From Luteitalea pratensis (GTDB lineage Bacteria; Acidobacteriota; Vicinamibacteria; Vicinamibacterales; Vicinamibacteraceae): a stretch of DNA of 64,000 nucleotides. Position 1 is the stretch's first letter. Each line of letters starts with the position of its first letter. A program made the position numbers and the translations under genes. The notes beneath the pieces were generated by a model. That model saw only the letters and a list, made by a program, of their open reading frames with translations, did not search any database and was not told the DNA's origin. Positions 34,717 through 44,500 of the stretch are shown in pieces. The stretch is from assembly GCF_001618865.1 (NCBI RefSeq), contig NZ_CP015136.1, forward strand, positions 1,709,001 through 1,773,000, in the 5' to 3' direction.

Positions 34717-37524
34717 CTAGAACTGCACTTTCACGCCGAGCCGGACGAGCCGGGCGTCGACGTTGCGCGAGATGCGCCCGAGTGCTGCGCCCACCTGTTC
34801 CACCTCGGTGACCGAGGCGTTCTCGTTCAGCACGTTGTAGACCTCGAGCAGTGGTTCCACCGTGAGCCCGCGACCCAGGCTGAAACGCCGTCCGAGGCGC
34901 ACGTCGAGCAACGACTGATCGGGCTTGCGCTCTTCGCCGGTCGGCAGCAGCAGCACGTCCTGGCTCACCTGCCGCAGTGTCGGCGCTACTGTGCGGGTGA
35001 CGGTGTAGATGCGGCGCAGCGGCTGGCCGTCGTAGTGGGCGAAATGCGCCGCGGCCTGCAACTGCCACGGCAGTTGATAGATGGCCGACAGGTTGACGAT
35101 GACGCGCGAATCGAGGAGGTCGTCGCCCTCGGAGTTGATGCGGTCGTTCGGGTTGGTGCTGGCCGACGTGTTGGCTGTGTTCTTTCCGAACGTCACGCCG
35201 CCCAACAGTGCCAGCCCGCCAGCGAAGCGACGGGTGACGGTGGCCTCCACGCCCTGGTAGCGCTGATCCAGCAGGTCCGAGTTGATGAGCGCGTTGTCGA
35301 CACGGCCGATGCTCGCCGCCGACTGGTTGTAGATCGTGAACGGCGTGCCGTCGAGCGGGTTGGTGATCTCCAGCGGCGTGAAGTCATCGGGCGAGATCGC
35401 GAGGTTCACCACGGCCGTCAGGTCGCGGTAGTCGCGGCGGAACCAGCTCACGGCCACGGAGAAGTCGTCGGCCAGCTGGTGTTCGAGGCTGGCGCTGTAC
35501 TCCCACTGCGTCGGACGCTTCAGGCCATCAGAGATCCGCACGGTGGCGCCGCGATCGAGCGCGCCCTGGCCAGGCCCGATTTCGTCCAGCTGCGGGACGA
35601 GATCGCCGTTGCGATCGTTCCAGCTGCGATTCTCCGTGTTCTGCCGGAGGGGATTGAACTGGTCGATCAGCTGCGAACCCTGTCGCTGCGCGTACTGGCT
35701 CGCGCTTGCCTTGACCACCGTACGCCCGCGGCCGCTGAGATCCAACGACGCCGCGAGGCGCGGCACGAAGGTGTTCCACACGACCAGGTTCGACTGCGCC
35801 TCGAACGTCCGCGCCGGCACGAATTGCCCGGCGGCCGCCGACTGCTGGCCGAGACTGCCCGTGTGCCGCTCGAATCGCAGGCCCGGGTTGATCGTCAGGC
35901 GTGGAGTGATCGCCCACGAGTCCTGCACGAACACGCCCAGTTCGAGCTGGCTCATGTTCGTGCTGACCGGCGTGTTGTACACCGTCACCGAGTCCGGCAC
36001 GCCGTTGCGATAGCGCGCCACGAGGTCGCCGTGCCCAAGCGAGTCGAACTCCTGGCCGTATGGCGCGTGTTGCACCTGCACACCGGTGCGCACCTGGTGC
36101 TCGCCGCGCCAGCGTGGCAGCCATGAGAGCACCGCGTTCCAGGTCCGCCGCTCCTGCGTCGCCCGAAGCATCGCTGGCGGCGGTGCGCCCGTGAGCGTCG
36201 ACTGGGCGATATCCACCCGCGGTAAGGCATCGGCCGCGAGATCGGGCTGGTAGTCGAGCGACCAGGGCACGTAGTACCAGGAGAAGCCCGTGTCGAGCAG
36301 CAGGTTCGAACCCAGGGTCGATGTCAGCTTCGTGTTGGCCACCGGCCCCCACAGCGGCGAGTAGTAACTCGCTTCCGGCGAGACGAACTGGTAGGCCGCC
36401 GTCGTCTGGCGGCGATGCTCGCGGAGCTTGTAGTTGTAGTCGACGAAACTCGTCAGCCGATTGGCGCGGTTGATCTGCCACGTCAGCTTGCCTGTCGCAT
36501 TCCAGATGTAGTTCTCGTCGAGGGCCTGCGTTCCATCGGGATTGAACGTGTTGGCCTCGAACCGATCGACCTGGAAGCGCCGTGCACTGCCATAGAACCA
36601 CAGCGCGTCCGGCTTGATCGGTCCTCCGACACCGCCGTTCAGGTCGTTGAACACGTCCATCGCACTCGGCGCGATCAAGCCACGCTCGCGCTGGGCATCG
36701 CTCACGTTGCTGCCCTGTAGTGCGCCACTCGTGTAGGTGCTGAACAACTCGCCGCGGAAACGGTTGCCGCCATCCTTGGTGATCATGTTGACGCTGACGC
36801 CGCCGGCGCCGATCTCTGCCGGCAACGCGCGCGTCTGCACCACGATCTCCTGGTAGGCGCCCTGGTTCGGGTACTGGCCCGAGACGCCGCCCGATCCCGT
36901 GTTCGACGTCATGTCGAGGCCGTCGGTATTCCAGACCAGGTCGCGTGTCTGCGAACCGTGGATCGAGACGCCCGCTGTCTGACCGGTCTCGGACCCGCCG
37001 ACGTCAGGCCGCGCCGTCACCGCGCCCGGCACCAGCATCACCGCGACGTTCGGGATGCGCCCGACCGGAATGCCCTCGATCAACTCCTGGCTCAGCGGCC
37101 GTTCGGACGTGCCCGATCGCGTGTCGATCACCGGTGCGCCACCCCGCACCGTGATCGCCTCGTCGAGCGCGCCGATCGACAGCGTCGCGTCCACGGTCGT
37201 GGTGATCGCCGTGGTCAGCAGCACGTGTTCGCGGCGGACGGTCTGGAAGCCGCCGAGCGAGAACGTGAGGGTGTAGTCGCCAGGCCGCAGATCCACGACG
37301 CGGTAGCGGCCATCGTCGGTAGTGACGGTGGCCCTGGTGCGCTCGATCAGGGCGGGACTCGCGACTTCGACCGTCGCGCCTGGCAGGGCCGCACCGGAAC
37401 TGTCGAGCACCACGCCGACAAGCGTGGCAGTGGACTGCGCGGAGACGATCGCGGGCGACGCGGCGACGAGCGTCGCGATGGCCCACGACCCCAACACGCG
37501 GGGAGGTGAAAGATGCGGGTACAT
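34717..37524 (-). CDS. Oar-like TonB-dependent outer-membrane receptor
   Basis: This is a 935-residue receptor. The signal peptide ends near IVSAQS, followed by a carboxypeptidase-regulatory-like domain (VVLDSSGAALPGATVEVAS; DDGRYRVVDLRPGDYTL). The plug (ITVRGGAPVIDTRSGTS, VSIHGSQTRDLVWNTDG, VSVNMITKDGGNRFRG) leads to a beta-barrel ending in VRLGVKVQF with a C-terminal Phe. ATG 37524 is chosen because GAGGAC precedes it; the upstream extension lacks a signal-like pattern. It leads a run with an exported M29 peptidase and a DUF5009 acyltransferase. A Cys-rich micro-ORF lies 160 bp upstream on the same strand. Confidence 0.92.
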   Translation of the reverse strand: MYPHLSPPRVLGSWAIATLVAASPAIVSAQSTATLVGVVLDSSGAALPGATVEVASPALIERTRATVTTDDGRYRVVDLRPGDYTLTFSLGGFQTVRREHVLLTTAITTTVDATLSIGALDEAITVRGGAPVIDTRSGTSERPLSQELIEGIPVGRIPNVAVMLVPGAVTARPDVGGSETGQTAGVSIHGSQTRDLVWNTDGLDMTSNTGSGGVSGQYPNQGAYQEIVVQTRALPAEIGAGGVSVNMITKDGGNRFRGELFSTYTSGALQGSNVSDAQRERGLIAPSAMDVFNDLNGGVGGPIKPDALWFYGSARRFQVDRFEANTFNPDGTQALDENYIWNATGKLTWQINRANRLTSFVDYNYKLREHRRQTTAAYQFVSPEASYYSPLWGPVANTKLTSTLGSNLLLDTGFSWYYVPWSLDYQPDLAADALPRVDIAQSTLTGAPPPAMLRATQERRTWNAVLSWLPRWRGEHQVRTGVQVQHAPYGQEFDSLGHGDLVARYRNGVPDSVTVYNTPVSTNMSQLELGVFVQDSWAITPRLTINPGLRFERHTGSLGQQSAAAGQFVPARTFEAQSNLVVWNTFVPRLAASLDLSGRGRTVVKASASQYAQRQGSQLIDQFNPLRQNTENRSWNDRNGDLVPQLDEIGPGQGALDRGATVRISDGLKRPTQWEYSASLEHQLADDFSVAVSWFRRDYRDLTAVVNLAISPDDFTPLEITNPLDGTPFTIYNQSAASIGRVDNALINSDLLDQRYQGVEATVTRRFAGGLALLGGVTFGKNTANTSASTNPNDRINSEGDDLLDSRVIVNLSAIYQLPWQLQAAAHFAHYDGQPLRRIYTVTRTVAPTLRQVSQDVLLLPTGEERKPDQSLLDVRLGRRFSLGRGLTVEPLLEVYNVLNENASVTEVEQVGAALGRISRNVDARLVRLGVKVQF

Positions 37525-37548
37525 GGACAGGTCCTCACACGGCGTCGA

Positions 37549-37607
37549 CGGCACCGAGTGCGCCGACGGCCCGGGATCGCGTGCAGGCACACGACTCCCG
37601 TGACGGG
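37549..37607 (-). promoter_or_regulatory. leader hairpins between micro-ORF and TonB receptor
   Basis: Three short stems are visible in RNA orientation: CCCG-TCA-CGGG (37607-37597), CGTG-TGCCTG-CACG (37593-37580) and CGGCGC/GTGCCG (37565-37549). Mutually exclusive folds would fit an attenuator coupled to the Cys-rich micro-ORF. This is inference from position and pairing only. Confidence 0.25.
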
Positions 37608-37683
37608 TTACGGAAGCAGGAAAGACGGACGTCAGGCCCGGGCGGCGTTGCCGCGGCAGGTACCGGTCAGGAGTGACGCGCGG

Positions 37684-37800
37684 CTAGTGACAGCAGGGGC
37701 AGGAACAGCGACAGGCGCACATCGTCATGCGGCGCATCACGGGCGTGATGCTGGGGGACACGAGGTTCCCGGCGCCTGAGGATGTCTGGATGGTGCGCAT
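37684..37800 (-). CDS. cysteine-rich 38-residue micro-ORF (possible leader peptide or metal-binding peptide)
   Basis: ATG 37800 opens a 38-codon frame that ends in CACRCSCPCCH just before TAG, with six cysteines in the last eleven residues. The first half (MRTIQTSSGAGNLVSPSITP) is ordinary. No strong Shine-Dalgarno is seen, so translation is unproven; leaderless or weak initiation is possible. Similar Cys-run micro-ORFs act as cysteine-responsive attenuators in actinobacteria, and Cys-x-Cys peptides can also bind copper or zinc. Here it lies on the same strand 160 bp upstream of the TonB receptor gene with hairpins between, which fits a leader peptide. Confidence 0.4.
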   Translation of the reverse strand: MRTIQTSSGAGNLVSPSITPVMRRMTMCACRCSCPCCH

Positions 37801-38050
37801 GGCTTGAGGTCAGCGGCCGGACGTCGGCGTGGCTGACCCTTCGAGGATAAACCCTTGCTTGCCCAACGCGAGCGCGGAATGTGACATAGCGGAAAGGACG
37901 GAGGAGGGAGGACGGAGGAGGGAGGACGGAGGAGGGAGGACGGAGGAGGGAGGTAGGACGGAGGGCGAGAACGGAGAACGGAGCCCGGAACCCGGTACCC
38001 GGAGAACGGCGGCGATCCGCATCGCGGCATTCGGCATTACGCTGTGCACA
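37801..38050. other. 250-bp upstream region of the oxidoreductase gene with a purine-rich array
   Basis: It holds a four-copy 14-bp tandem repeat (37898-37953) and GGAACCC/GGTACCC-like units near 37985-38000. No further gene is supported. Confidence 0.5.
37898..37953. repeat. four perfect copies of a 14-bp purine-rich unit
   Basis: The unit ACGGAGGAGGGAGG is repeated four times with no mismatch, i.e. a doubled 7-bp period with almost all purines on the plus strand. It carries several Shine-Dalgarno-like GGAGG cores but no start codon at a suitable distance. Confidence 0.85.
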
Positions 38051-39244
38051 ATGCTCAGTCACTCCATCACGATGCTCGGTGCCGGGCTCATCGGCGATTT
38101 CTACACGCGCACGCTGCACGCGCAGCGCAGTCGCGATCGGGTCGACGTGATCTACTCGCGACAGGCGGCTCGCGCCGCGGACTTCGCGCGGCGGTGGGGC
38201 GTGCCGCACGCACTCACCGACATGGCCGCGGCCATCGCCCATCCACAGACCGACGTCGTCGTGATCGCGCTTCCCAATCACCTGCACGAGGAGGCTGTCG
38301 GCATGGCGGCGCAGGCGGGCAAGGCGGTGCTGTGCACCAAGCCGCTCGGGCGCACGGCCGACGAGGCGTGGCGGATGCTGAAGGTGGTCGAGGACGCGGG
38401 CGTCTTCGCCGGTTACCTCGAGGACCTGTGTTACACGCCGAAGACCCTGAAGGCGATTGCGTCGGTGCGCGAAGGCGCGGTCGGTGAGGTGACCTGGGTG
38501 CGGGCGCGCGAGGCGCACCCGGGTCCGCACGCCGCGTGGTTCTGGGACCATCGGCTCACCGGCGGCGGCGCGATCATCGATCTCGGCTGCCACTGCATCG
38601 AGATCATCCGCAACTTCGTCGGCAAGGGGAACCGCCCCGTGGAGGTGATGTGCTGGGCCGACACGCTGGTACACCCTGTCGAGGCCGAGGACAACGCGGT
38701 CGCGCTCGTGCGCTTCGCATCCGGCGCGCTCGGCCAGTTCGAAGTGAGCTGGACGTTCCGCGGCGGCATGGACCTGCGTGACGAGATCGCCGGCACCCAC
38801 GGCACGATCTGGTTGAATCACTTCCTGCGCACCGGCTACGAGATGTTCACGGCGGCACGGCGTGCCGGGTATGTCGCCGAGAAGGCGGAGACGGCTGATG
38901 GCTGGTTGTTCCCGGTCGGCGACGAAGTGGCCGAGCTCGGGTACGTCGACATGTTCACCGACATGTTCGAAGCGATGGAGGCCGGGCGACAACCGCAGGA
39001 ATCCTTCTACGACGGCGTGGTGGTCAACGCGGTGATGGACGCGGCGTATCGGTCAGCGAAGAGCCGGCTATGGGAGCCGGTGACGCTGCCAGACTGGCGG
39101 GGCGGCGACGTGCCGAGGCTGCACGTCGAGCCGGAGATGTTCGAGGGGCAGCTCGTGATCAAGCGCGAGCTGCTCCCCGATGGTCGTGCCAAGCTGATTG
39201 TTCGCGATCCCGCCACTGGCGACTTCAGCGAACAGGTCAGGTGA
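38051..39244 (+). CDS. Gfo/Idh/MocA family oxidoreductase
   Basis: This 397-residue NAD(P)-dependent dehydrogenase has the N-terminal Rossmann motif [15 protein letters not shown], cofactor and substrate landmarks [29 protein letters not shown] (the Lys of the E-K-P-like motif is kept; the Glu is Thr) and [19 protein letters not shown] (active-site D and H). The family oxidises or reduces sugar or inositol derivatives; the substrate is not deducible. ATG 38051 is chosen because the Rossmann strand starts right after it. It is monocistronic on current evidence. Confidence 0.9.
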   Translation: MLSHSITMLGAGLIGDFYTRTLHAQRSRDRVDVIYSRQAARAADFARRWGVPHALTDMAAAIAHPQTDVVVIALPNHLHEEAVGMAAQAGKAVLCTKPLGRTADEAWRMLKVVEDAGVFAGYLEDLCYTPKTLKAIASVREGAVGEVTWVRAREAHPGPHAAWFWDHRLTGGGAIIDLGCHCIEIIRNFVGKGNRPVEVMCWADTLVHPVEAEDNAVALVRFASGALGQFEVSWTFRGGMDLRDEIAGTHGTIWLNHFLRTGYEMFTAARRAGYVAEKAETADGWLFPVGDEVAELGYVDMFTDMFEAMEAGRQPQESFYDGVVVNAVMDAAYRSAKSRLWEPVTLPDWRGGDVPRLHVEPEMFEGQLVIKRELLPDGRAKLIVRDPATGDFSEQVR

Positions 39245-39254
39245 GGCCAGAAAC

Positions 39255-39310
39255 GCCTAATGCCTAACGCCTAACGCCTGACGCCTAACGCCTGGCGCCT
39301 GACGCCTGAG
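39255..39310. repeat. eight GCCTAAC-type heptamers
   Basis: Eight consecutive 7-bp units (GCCTAAT, GCCTAAC x2, GCCTGAC, GCCTAAC, GCCTGGC, GCCTGAC, GCCTGAG) start 11 bp after the oxidoreductase stop. An AAGCGTTAAGC-type block at 39361-39390 is partly complementary and abuts the subtilase stop. Confidence 0.85.
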
Positions 39311-39386
39311 CCTTCAAGGACAAAGGTGGAGCCGGGTGAGCGGCGTCTCGCCCTGGCGGGAAGCGCTAAGCGTTAAGCATCAAGCG

Positions 39387-40373
39387 TTACGGTGCTTGGA
39401 CCATCCCCGACCCGATGTCGGCGACGTCGAACGTGCCGGTGATGCCCGCCTGCACACCGGAGGCCACGAGCTTGGCCTTGAGCAGCGACCCTGGCACCGG
39501 TCCGTTCTGCGCGAGCTGTTGCATCCACAGGGCCGCGACGCCGGCGACGTGCGGAGTCGCCATGCTCGTGCCGCTCATCGACACGAGCCCGCCGGTCGCT
39601 TTCGCCGACCGGATGCCGACGCCCGGGCCAGACACGATGACGTTCTTGTTGCTGAATGGCGCGACGACGAACCCCGTGCCGGACTGGCCGAGTGCGGCCA
39701 CCGAGATCAACCCTTCCGACACGGCCGGCGGGCTGCACGCGATCTCGAAGTCGGCGTTCTCGTCGCGCTGGCTTTCGTTGCCCGCGGCGGCCACGATCAC
39801 CGTCGTCTCGCCGAATGCCTCACGCGCCCGGATCAGCGAGGCCAACCGCTCGAACAACAGGATGTTCTGCCGGTAGCCTTCGAGCGCCATCGTCGTCGCC
39901 ATTTCGGCGGCCATGCCCTCGTCGATCAGCTTCTTGACGAATCCCGGGAAGTCGATACCGAGCGACATCGAGATCACGTTCGCGCCTTCCTCGATCACCC
40001 AGTTGATGGCACGGACGATGGCGTCGCTCCCACCGCCGCTGGCGCCGAGCACCTTGCCGATGAGCGCCTTGTTCACTCCCCGGGCCACGCCGATGCGGGT
40101 GCCGTTGACGTCGCGGCCGAAGACGGTGCCCGCGCAATGGGTGCCGTGGCCGTACTTGTCGCCGTTACCCTCGCCGGTGAAGTCCTTCTCGACGATGGTC
40201 ACGCCGGTGAAGGCGGGGTGCGCTTGCGCGATCCCCGTGTCGAGCACGGCGACGATGACGTCCGTGCCGTCGAAGATGGACACATCGGCTTTCACCGCGG
40301 TGACGCCCCAGGCCGTTCCCGCAGCCGGCTGCGCCGTGTCCGCTGTCGTCGGCACTGGACCGATGAGTTTCAT
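39387..40373 (-). CDS. S8 family subtilisin-like protease, catalytic part (5' end out of frame)
   Basis: The open frame encodes 328 residues. The catalytic triad is intact: Asp45 in VAVLDTGIA, His76 in YGHGTHCAG and Ser270 in SMSGTSMATPHVAG, with oxyanion Asn199 in AAAGNES. The natural protein should start further upstream: the N-terminal piece (MKDKYIILREPS...) is read in another frame at 40560-40398, and one extra G in a GGG run (40394-40396) separates the two. MKLIGPV here follows what should be a continuous ...VKAIAPIIP linker. Translation from the ATG at 40373 would lack most of the prodomain. Mutation, sequencing error or programmed shift cannot be separated here. Confidence 0.85.
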   Translation of the reverse strand: MKLIGPVPTTADTAQPAAGTAWGVTAVKADVSIFDGTDVIVAVLDTGIAQAHPAFTGVTIVEKDFTGEGNGDKYGHGTHCAGTVFGRDVNGTRIGVARGVNKALIGKVLGASGGGSDAIVRAINWVIEEGANVISMSLGIDFPGFVKKLIDEGMAAEMATTMALEGYRQNILLFERLASLIRAREAFGETTVIVAAAGNESQRDENADFEIACSPPAVSEGLISVAALGQSGTGFVVAPFSNKNVIVSGPGVGIRSAKATGGLVSMSGTSMATPHVAGVAALWMQQLAQNGPVPGSLLKAKLVASGVQAGITGTFDVADIGSGMVQAP

Positions 40374-40560
40374 CGGGATGATCGGGGCGATCGCCCTTCA
40401 CGTCCCTCGTGGCCGCCACGGCACGGCTGCTCCGCCGATCGAGTTCGTCGATTTCGACTTCGAGTCCGGCACGGGTGCCGGTGCCACCTGTCGGACCGGC
40501 AACCGGTCCGCCGCGCGTTCGAGGTGATGGTTCGCGCAGGATGATGTACTTGTCCTTCAT
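40374..40560 (-). pseudogene. N-terminal prodomain segment of the subtilase, frame-disrupted
   Basis: ATG 40560 has a good GGGAG Shine-Dalgarno. It encodes MKDKYIILREPSPRTRGGPV, then a GPTGGTGTRAGLEVEIDELDRR segment (in parts), then AVAATRDV, after which the frame goes wrong. Removing one G at 40394-40396 joins it to the catalytic frame with ...DVKAIAPIIPMKLIGP, a typical junction for this subtilase group. Confidence 0.7.
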
Positions 40561-40998
40561 TGAAATGCTCCCTGGCACGCGTGCGTGCGCCAGTCCACCG
40601 TCCTGGTGTCGGAGTTGTGCCGTGCAGGAACAACGCTGCATGCGGGGCGAACGCACACGGCTGACGGGCCCCGCGAAGGCCATCTGGACCGTAGCGCATG
40701 TGCAGTCCAGCGGATCTCGTAGGCGCGGGCTTGTACGATATTCGCGTTTGGGCTACGGGCTGCAGGCTACCCGGGCCGTACATCGCGCCGGTCGGTGGCG
40801 CGGGCGCATGGACGCTTGTCGCACCGTAGCCTTGGCGGGGGTGGAGCCGGCCTACACGTATGGCGTGGCTTACGGTTTACAGGATGAGGCGCGTGGCCAG
40901 CGCGATGCGGGCGGTGCCGACCGCACGGCTGCCATCCGTGCAGGAGCCAAACGTGCGTCCGCGCAGCCTGACGGAGTAGGCTGTGGACGGAGGCAGCG
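40561..40998. other. 438-bp gap with a partial dispersed-element copy
   Basis: A partial copy of the dispersed element (CTTGTCGCACCGTAGCCTTGG...) lies at 40815-40855, and GGGCTACGGGCTGCAGGCTAC units lie at 40750-40770. Short reading frames exist, but none has both a Shine-Dalgarno and a recognisable product. The last 20 bp contain the GGAGG that serves the small frame at 40999. Confidence 0.5.
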
Positions 40999-41124
40999 AT
41001 GCAGGCCCAGGCGCGGGCGCAGGTGCAGGCGGTGGCGACAATGTGGCTCGGGATGGCGGACGTCACCATTGGCGTCCGTGGCATCCCGCACGCCAGCCCG
41101 ATCGTCGTGGAGTGCAGCCGATGA
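40999..41124 (+). CDS. possible 41-residue leader ORF coupled to the epimerase gene
   Basis: ATG 40999 is preceded by GGAGG at ideal spacing, and the frame ends with a TGA that overlaps the epimerase ATG (ATGA at 41121-41124). The product has an Ala/Gln-rich start (MQAQARAQVQAVATMW) and no known motif. The strong ribosome site and stop-start overlap suggest that it is translated to couple the epimerase gene, but the protein itself may have no role. Confidence 0.3.
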   Translation: MQAQARAQVQAVATMWLGMADVTIGVRGIPHASPIVVECSR

Positions 41125-41588
41125 CCGACGCCACGCAGGTACCGGGCTTCATCTGCTTCGATCACGTCGCCATCGCGGTGCCCCCGGGGCAGTTGGATGC
41201 GCAGGTCGAGGTGTACAAGACGCTGGGCTTCACCGAAATCCATCGCGAAGATGTGCTCGGCATCGACCAGGTGCGCGAGGTGCTCCTGCAGGTCGGCGGC
41301 GGACCGAACCTCGTGCAGCTCCTGGAGCCGCTGACGCCGGACTCTCCAGTCGCCAGGCAGATCGAGAAGAACGGCGGCCGAGGCGGCATGGCGCACGTGG
41401 CGCTGCGTGTCGCCGACATCCAGGCCGCCTTCGACGACCTCACGGCCAAGGGGTTCCGCATCATCGATGCAGCACCACGCAAGGGGTCGCGTGGCACCAC
41501 GGTCTTCTTCGTGCACCCCAGGACGACCGATGCCGCGGCCTTCGGCTACATCCTCGAGGTGGTCCAGGAGGGCAGCCTCGATGGCTGA
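41121..41588 (+). CDS. mce: methylmalonyl-CoA epimerase
   Basis: This 155-residue vicinal-oxygen-chelate protein converts (S)- to (R)-methylmalonyl-CoA. [10 protein letters not shown] carries the first metal-binding His. [31 protein letters not shown] (second His) and GYILEVVQ (Glu ligand) follow in order, and [11 protein letters not shown] is a hallmark of the family. It is the first main gene of a compact unit: its stop overlaps the mutase start by 8 bp. The Co-metal site residues His, His and Glu all appear present. Confidence 0.93.
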   Translation: MTDATQVPGFICFDHVAIAVPPGQLDAQVEVYKTLGFTEIHREDVLGIDQVREVLLQVGGGPNLVQLLEPLTPDSPVARQIEKNGGRGGMAHVALRVADIQAAFDDLTAKGFRIIDAAPRKGSRGTTVFFVHPRTTDAAAFGYILEVVQEGSLDG

Positions 41589-44500
41589 CTCAGGCGAGGG
41601 CACGACGGAAATCGCGCCGCTCGTGCTGCGGGATGCGTTCCCGCCGGTGGCGACTGCCGAGTGGCACGCGCTGGCGCGCGCCGACGTGAAGGACGACGAA
41701 TTCGAGCGTCGGCTGGCGTGGCGGATCGATGACGGTGTCATCGTCAAGCCGTTCTACCGCAGCGAGGATCTCGTTGGCCTCGACCATCTGATCGACGGCG
41801 TGCCAGGGACGCCGCCGTTCGTGCGCGGCGCCGGTGGTCCCTTCGAGCCGGTGACGACGCCTTCATGGCCACCCGACGCCATTCGCGCCGACCGCCTGCA
41901 CGACGCGGGCGCCACGCCCGTGCAGGAACTGGCCTTCGCAATCGCCGAGGCGGTGGATCGCATCGCGGCTGCGGTGCACGCCGGCACGCCCGTGGGTGCG
42001 GCCGCGGCACGCATCGAATGCGTCTTCGCGGTCGGGTCCACGTATTTCGTCGAGATCGCCAAGCTGCGCGCCGCTCGCCTGCTCTGGGCCGCGGTGCTGC
42101 ACGCGTTTGACGCATCCGCTCAGACCATGCGCGTGCACGTGCGCACCGCAGGCGCCAACACGAGTGCCCTCGACCCCTGGACCAACCTGCTGCGCGCCAC
42201 AACGGAAGCGATGTCGGCGGCGATCGGCGGTGCCGACACTCTGCTCGTCGAGCCGCACGGCTACGACGCGCATCTCGCCGCCAACGTGCCCCACATCCTC
42301 GCCGACGAGGCGCACCTCGATGCGGTCGCCGACCCGGCTGGCGGGTCGTATTTCGTCGAGTCGCTCACCGACGCGCTGGCCCGTGAGGCATGGACACTCC
42401 TGCAGCAGGTCGACGCTTCTGACGAGGCCATGCCGCGCCCGGATTTCTCGAGCATCGACTATCGCGCCATGCCCCGTGAGGCACGGACCGTGCCTGTGCC
42501 GGCCGCCAACACGGACGCACGACCTGCAGCGCGCGGCGGTGCCGAGGAGGCTCGTGCCTGGATGACGGCCGAGGGCATCGCGATCAAGCCGTACTATACC
42601 CGCGCCGATCTCGATGGCCTCGATCACCTCGAGTATGCGGCCGGGCTGCCGCCGTTCCTGCGCGGGCCGTATTCGACGATGTACGCGCTGCAGCCGTGGA
42701 CGATCCGTCAGTACGCAGGCTTTTCGACCGCGGAGGACTCCAACGCCTTCTACCGGCGCAACCTCGCCGCCGGGCAGAAGGGCCTGTCGGTGGCGTTCGA
42801 CCTGGCGACGCACCGCGGCTACGACTCGGACAACGAGCGCGTCGTCGGCGACGTCGGCAAGGCGGGTGTCGCCATCGACTCGGTCGAGGACATGAAGATC
42901 CTCTTCGACCAGATCCCGCTGGACCGGATGTCGGTGTCGATGACCATGAACGGGGCGGTGCTCCCGATCATGGCGTTCTACATCGTCGCTGCCGAGGAGC
43001 AGGGCGTGACGCCCGAACGGCTCACCGGCACGATCCAGAACGACATCCTCAAGGAGTTCATGGTCCGCAACACGTACATCTACGGCCCCGGACCGTCGAT
43101 GCGGATCGTCGGTGACATCTTCAGGTACTGCTCGGAACGGATGCCGCTCTTCAACTGCATCTCGATCAGCGGGTATCACATGCAGGAAGCGGGGGCGACG
43201 GCCGACCTGGAACTCGCCTACACGCTGGCCGACGGACTCGAGTACATCCGGACCGGTCTCGCGGTGGGACTGGACATCGACGACTTCGCCCCTCGCCTCA
43301 GCTTCTTCTGGGCGATCGGCATGCATCACTTCATGGAGATCGCGAAGCTGCGGGCCGCGCGGGCACTGTGGGCGCGCCTGGTGCACGGGTTCAGCCCGAA
43401 GAACCCGAAGTCGATGGCGCTGCGGACGCACTCGCAGACATCGGGCTGGAGCCTCACCGCGCAGGACCCCTTCAACAACGTGACCCGCACGTGCGTGGAG
43501 GCGATGGCGGCCGCACTCGGCCACACGCAATCGCTGCACACCAACGCGCTCGACGAGGCGATTGCGCTACCGACCGACTTCTCGGCGCGCATCGCGCGCA
43601 ACACCCAGATCTACCTGCAGCAGGAAACCGGCATCACGAAGGTGGTCGATCCGTGGGCTGGCAGCTACTACGTGGAGCGCCTCACGCACGAACTGATGGA
43701 CAAGGCGTGGCGCCACATCCAGGAAGTCGAGCGACTGGGCGGCATGGCGAAGGCGATCGAGACGGGCCTGCCCAAGATGCGGATCGAGGAGGCTGCCGCC
43801 CGTCGCCAGGCGCGCATCGACACCGGACGCGAACGCATCGTCGGCGTCAACGCGTACCGGCGTGAGCACGACGCGCCGATCGAGGTGCTCGAGGTGGACA
43901 ACCGCGCGGTGCGCGCGACCCAATTGCGCCGCCTTGCGCAGGTGAAGGGCGGACGCGATGCCGCGGCGGTGCAGCAATCGCTGCGCGCGCTGACCCAGGC
44001 CGCCGAACGTCGCGACGGCAACCTGCTGGCCCTGGCCGTCGCTGCGGCGCGGGTGCGGGCCACCCTCGGCGAGATTTCCGGCGCGCTGGAGGCGGTGTTC
44101 GGCCGCTACCAGGCCGTCAGTCGTACCATCTCCGGCGTGTACTCCTCGGAGAGCGAACAGGATCCCGAGTTCCAGAAGGCGAGACAGATGGCCGAGCGGT
44201 TTGCCGCCGACGAGGGGCGGCGTCCGCGCATCCTCGTGAGCAAGCTGGGACAGGACGGGCACGACCGCGGTGCGCGGGTCGTCGCCACGGCGTTTGCCGA
44301 TCTGGGCTTCGACGTCGACGTCGGTCCGCTGTTCCAGACGCCGCAGGAAGCGGCGCGCATGGCGGTGGAGAACGACGTGCATGTGCTCGGCGTCTCGACG
44401 CTGGCGGGAGGCCACAAGACACTCGTCCCAGACCTGATCGCGGCACTGAAACAGTACGGCCGCGCGGACATCCTGGTCGTCGTCGGCGGCGTCATCCCGC

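Noticed and set aside
37513-37779. Plus-strand 88-codon frame upstream of the oxidoreductase
   Set aside because: Arg/His-rich shadow reading with no ribosome site, opposite the receptor leader.
40390-40400. Programmed frameshift in the subtilase
   Set aside because: The slip site GGG is short and no stimulatory structure is evident, so mutation or sequencing error is simpler; left open in the findings.
40884-40979. 31-codon frame upstream of the epimerase leader
   Set aside because: No ribosome site and no recognisable motif; the GGAGG-led frame at 40999 is the better candidate.
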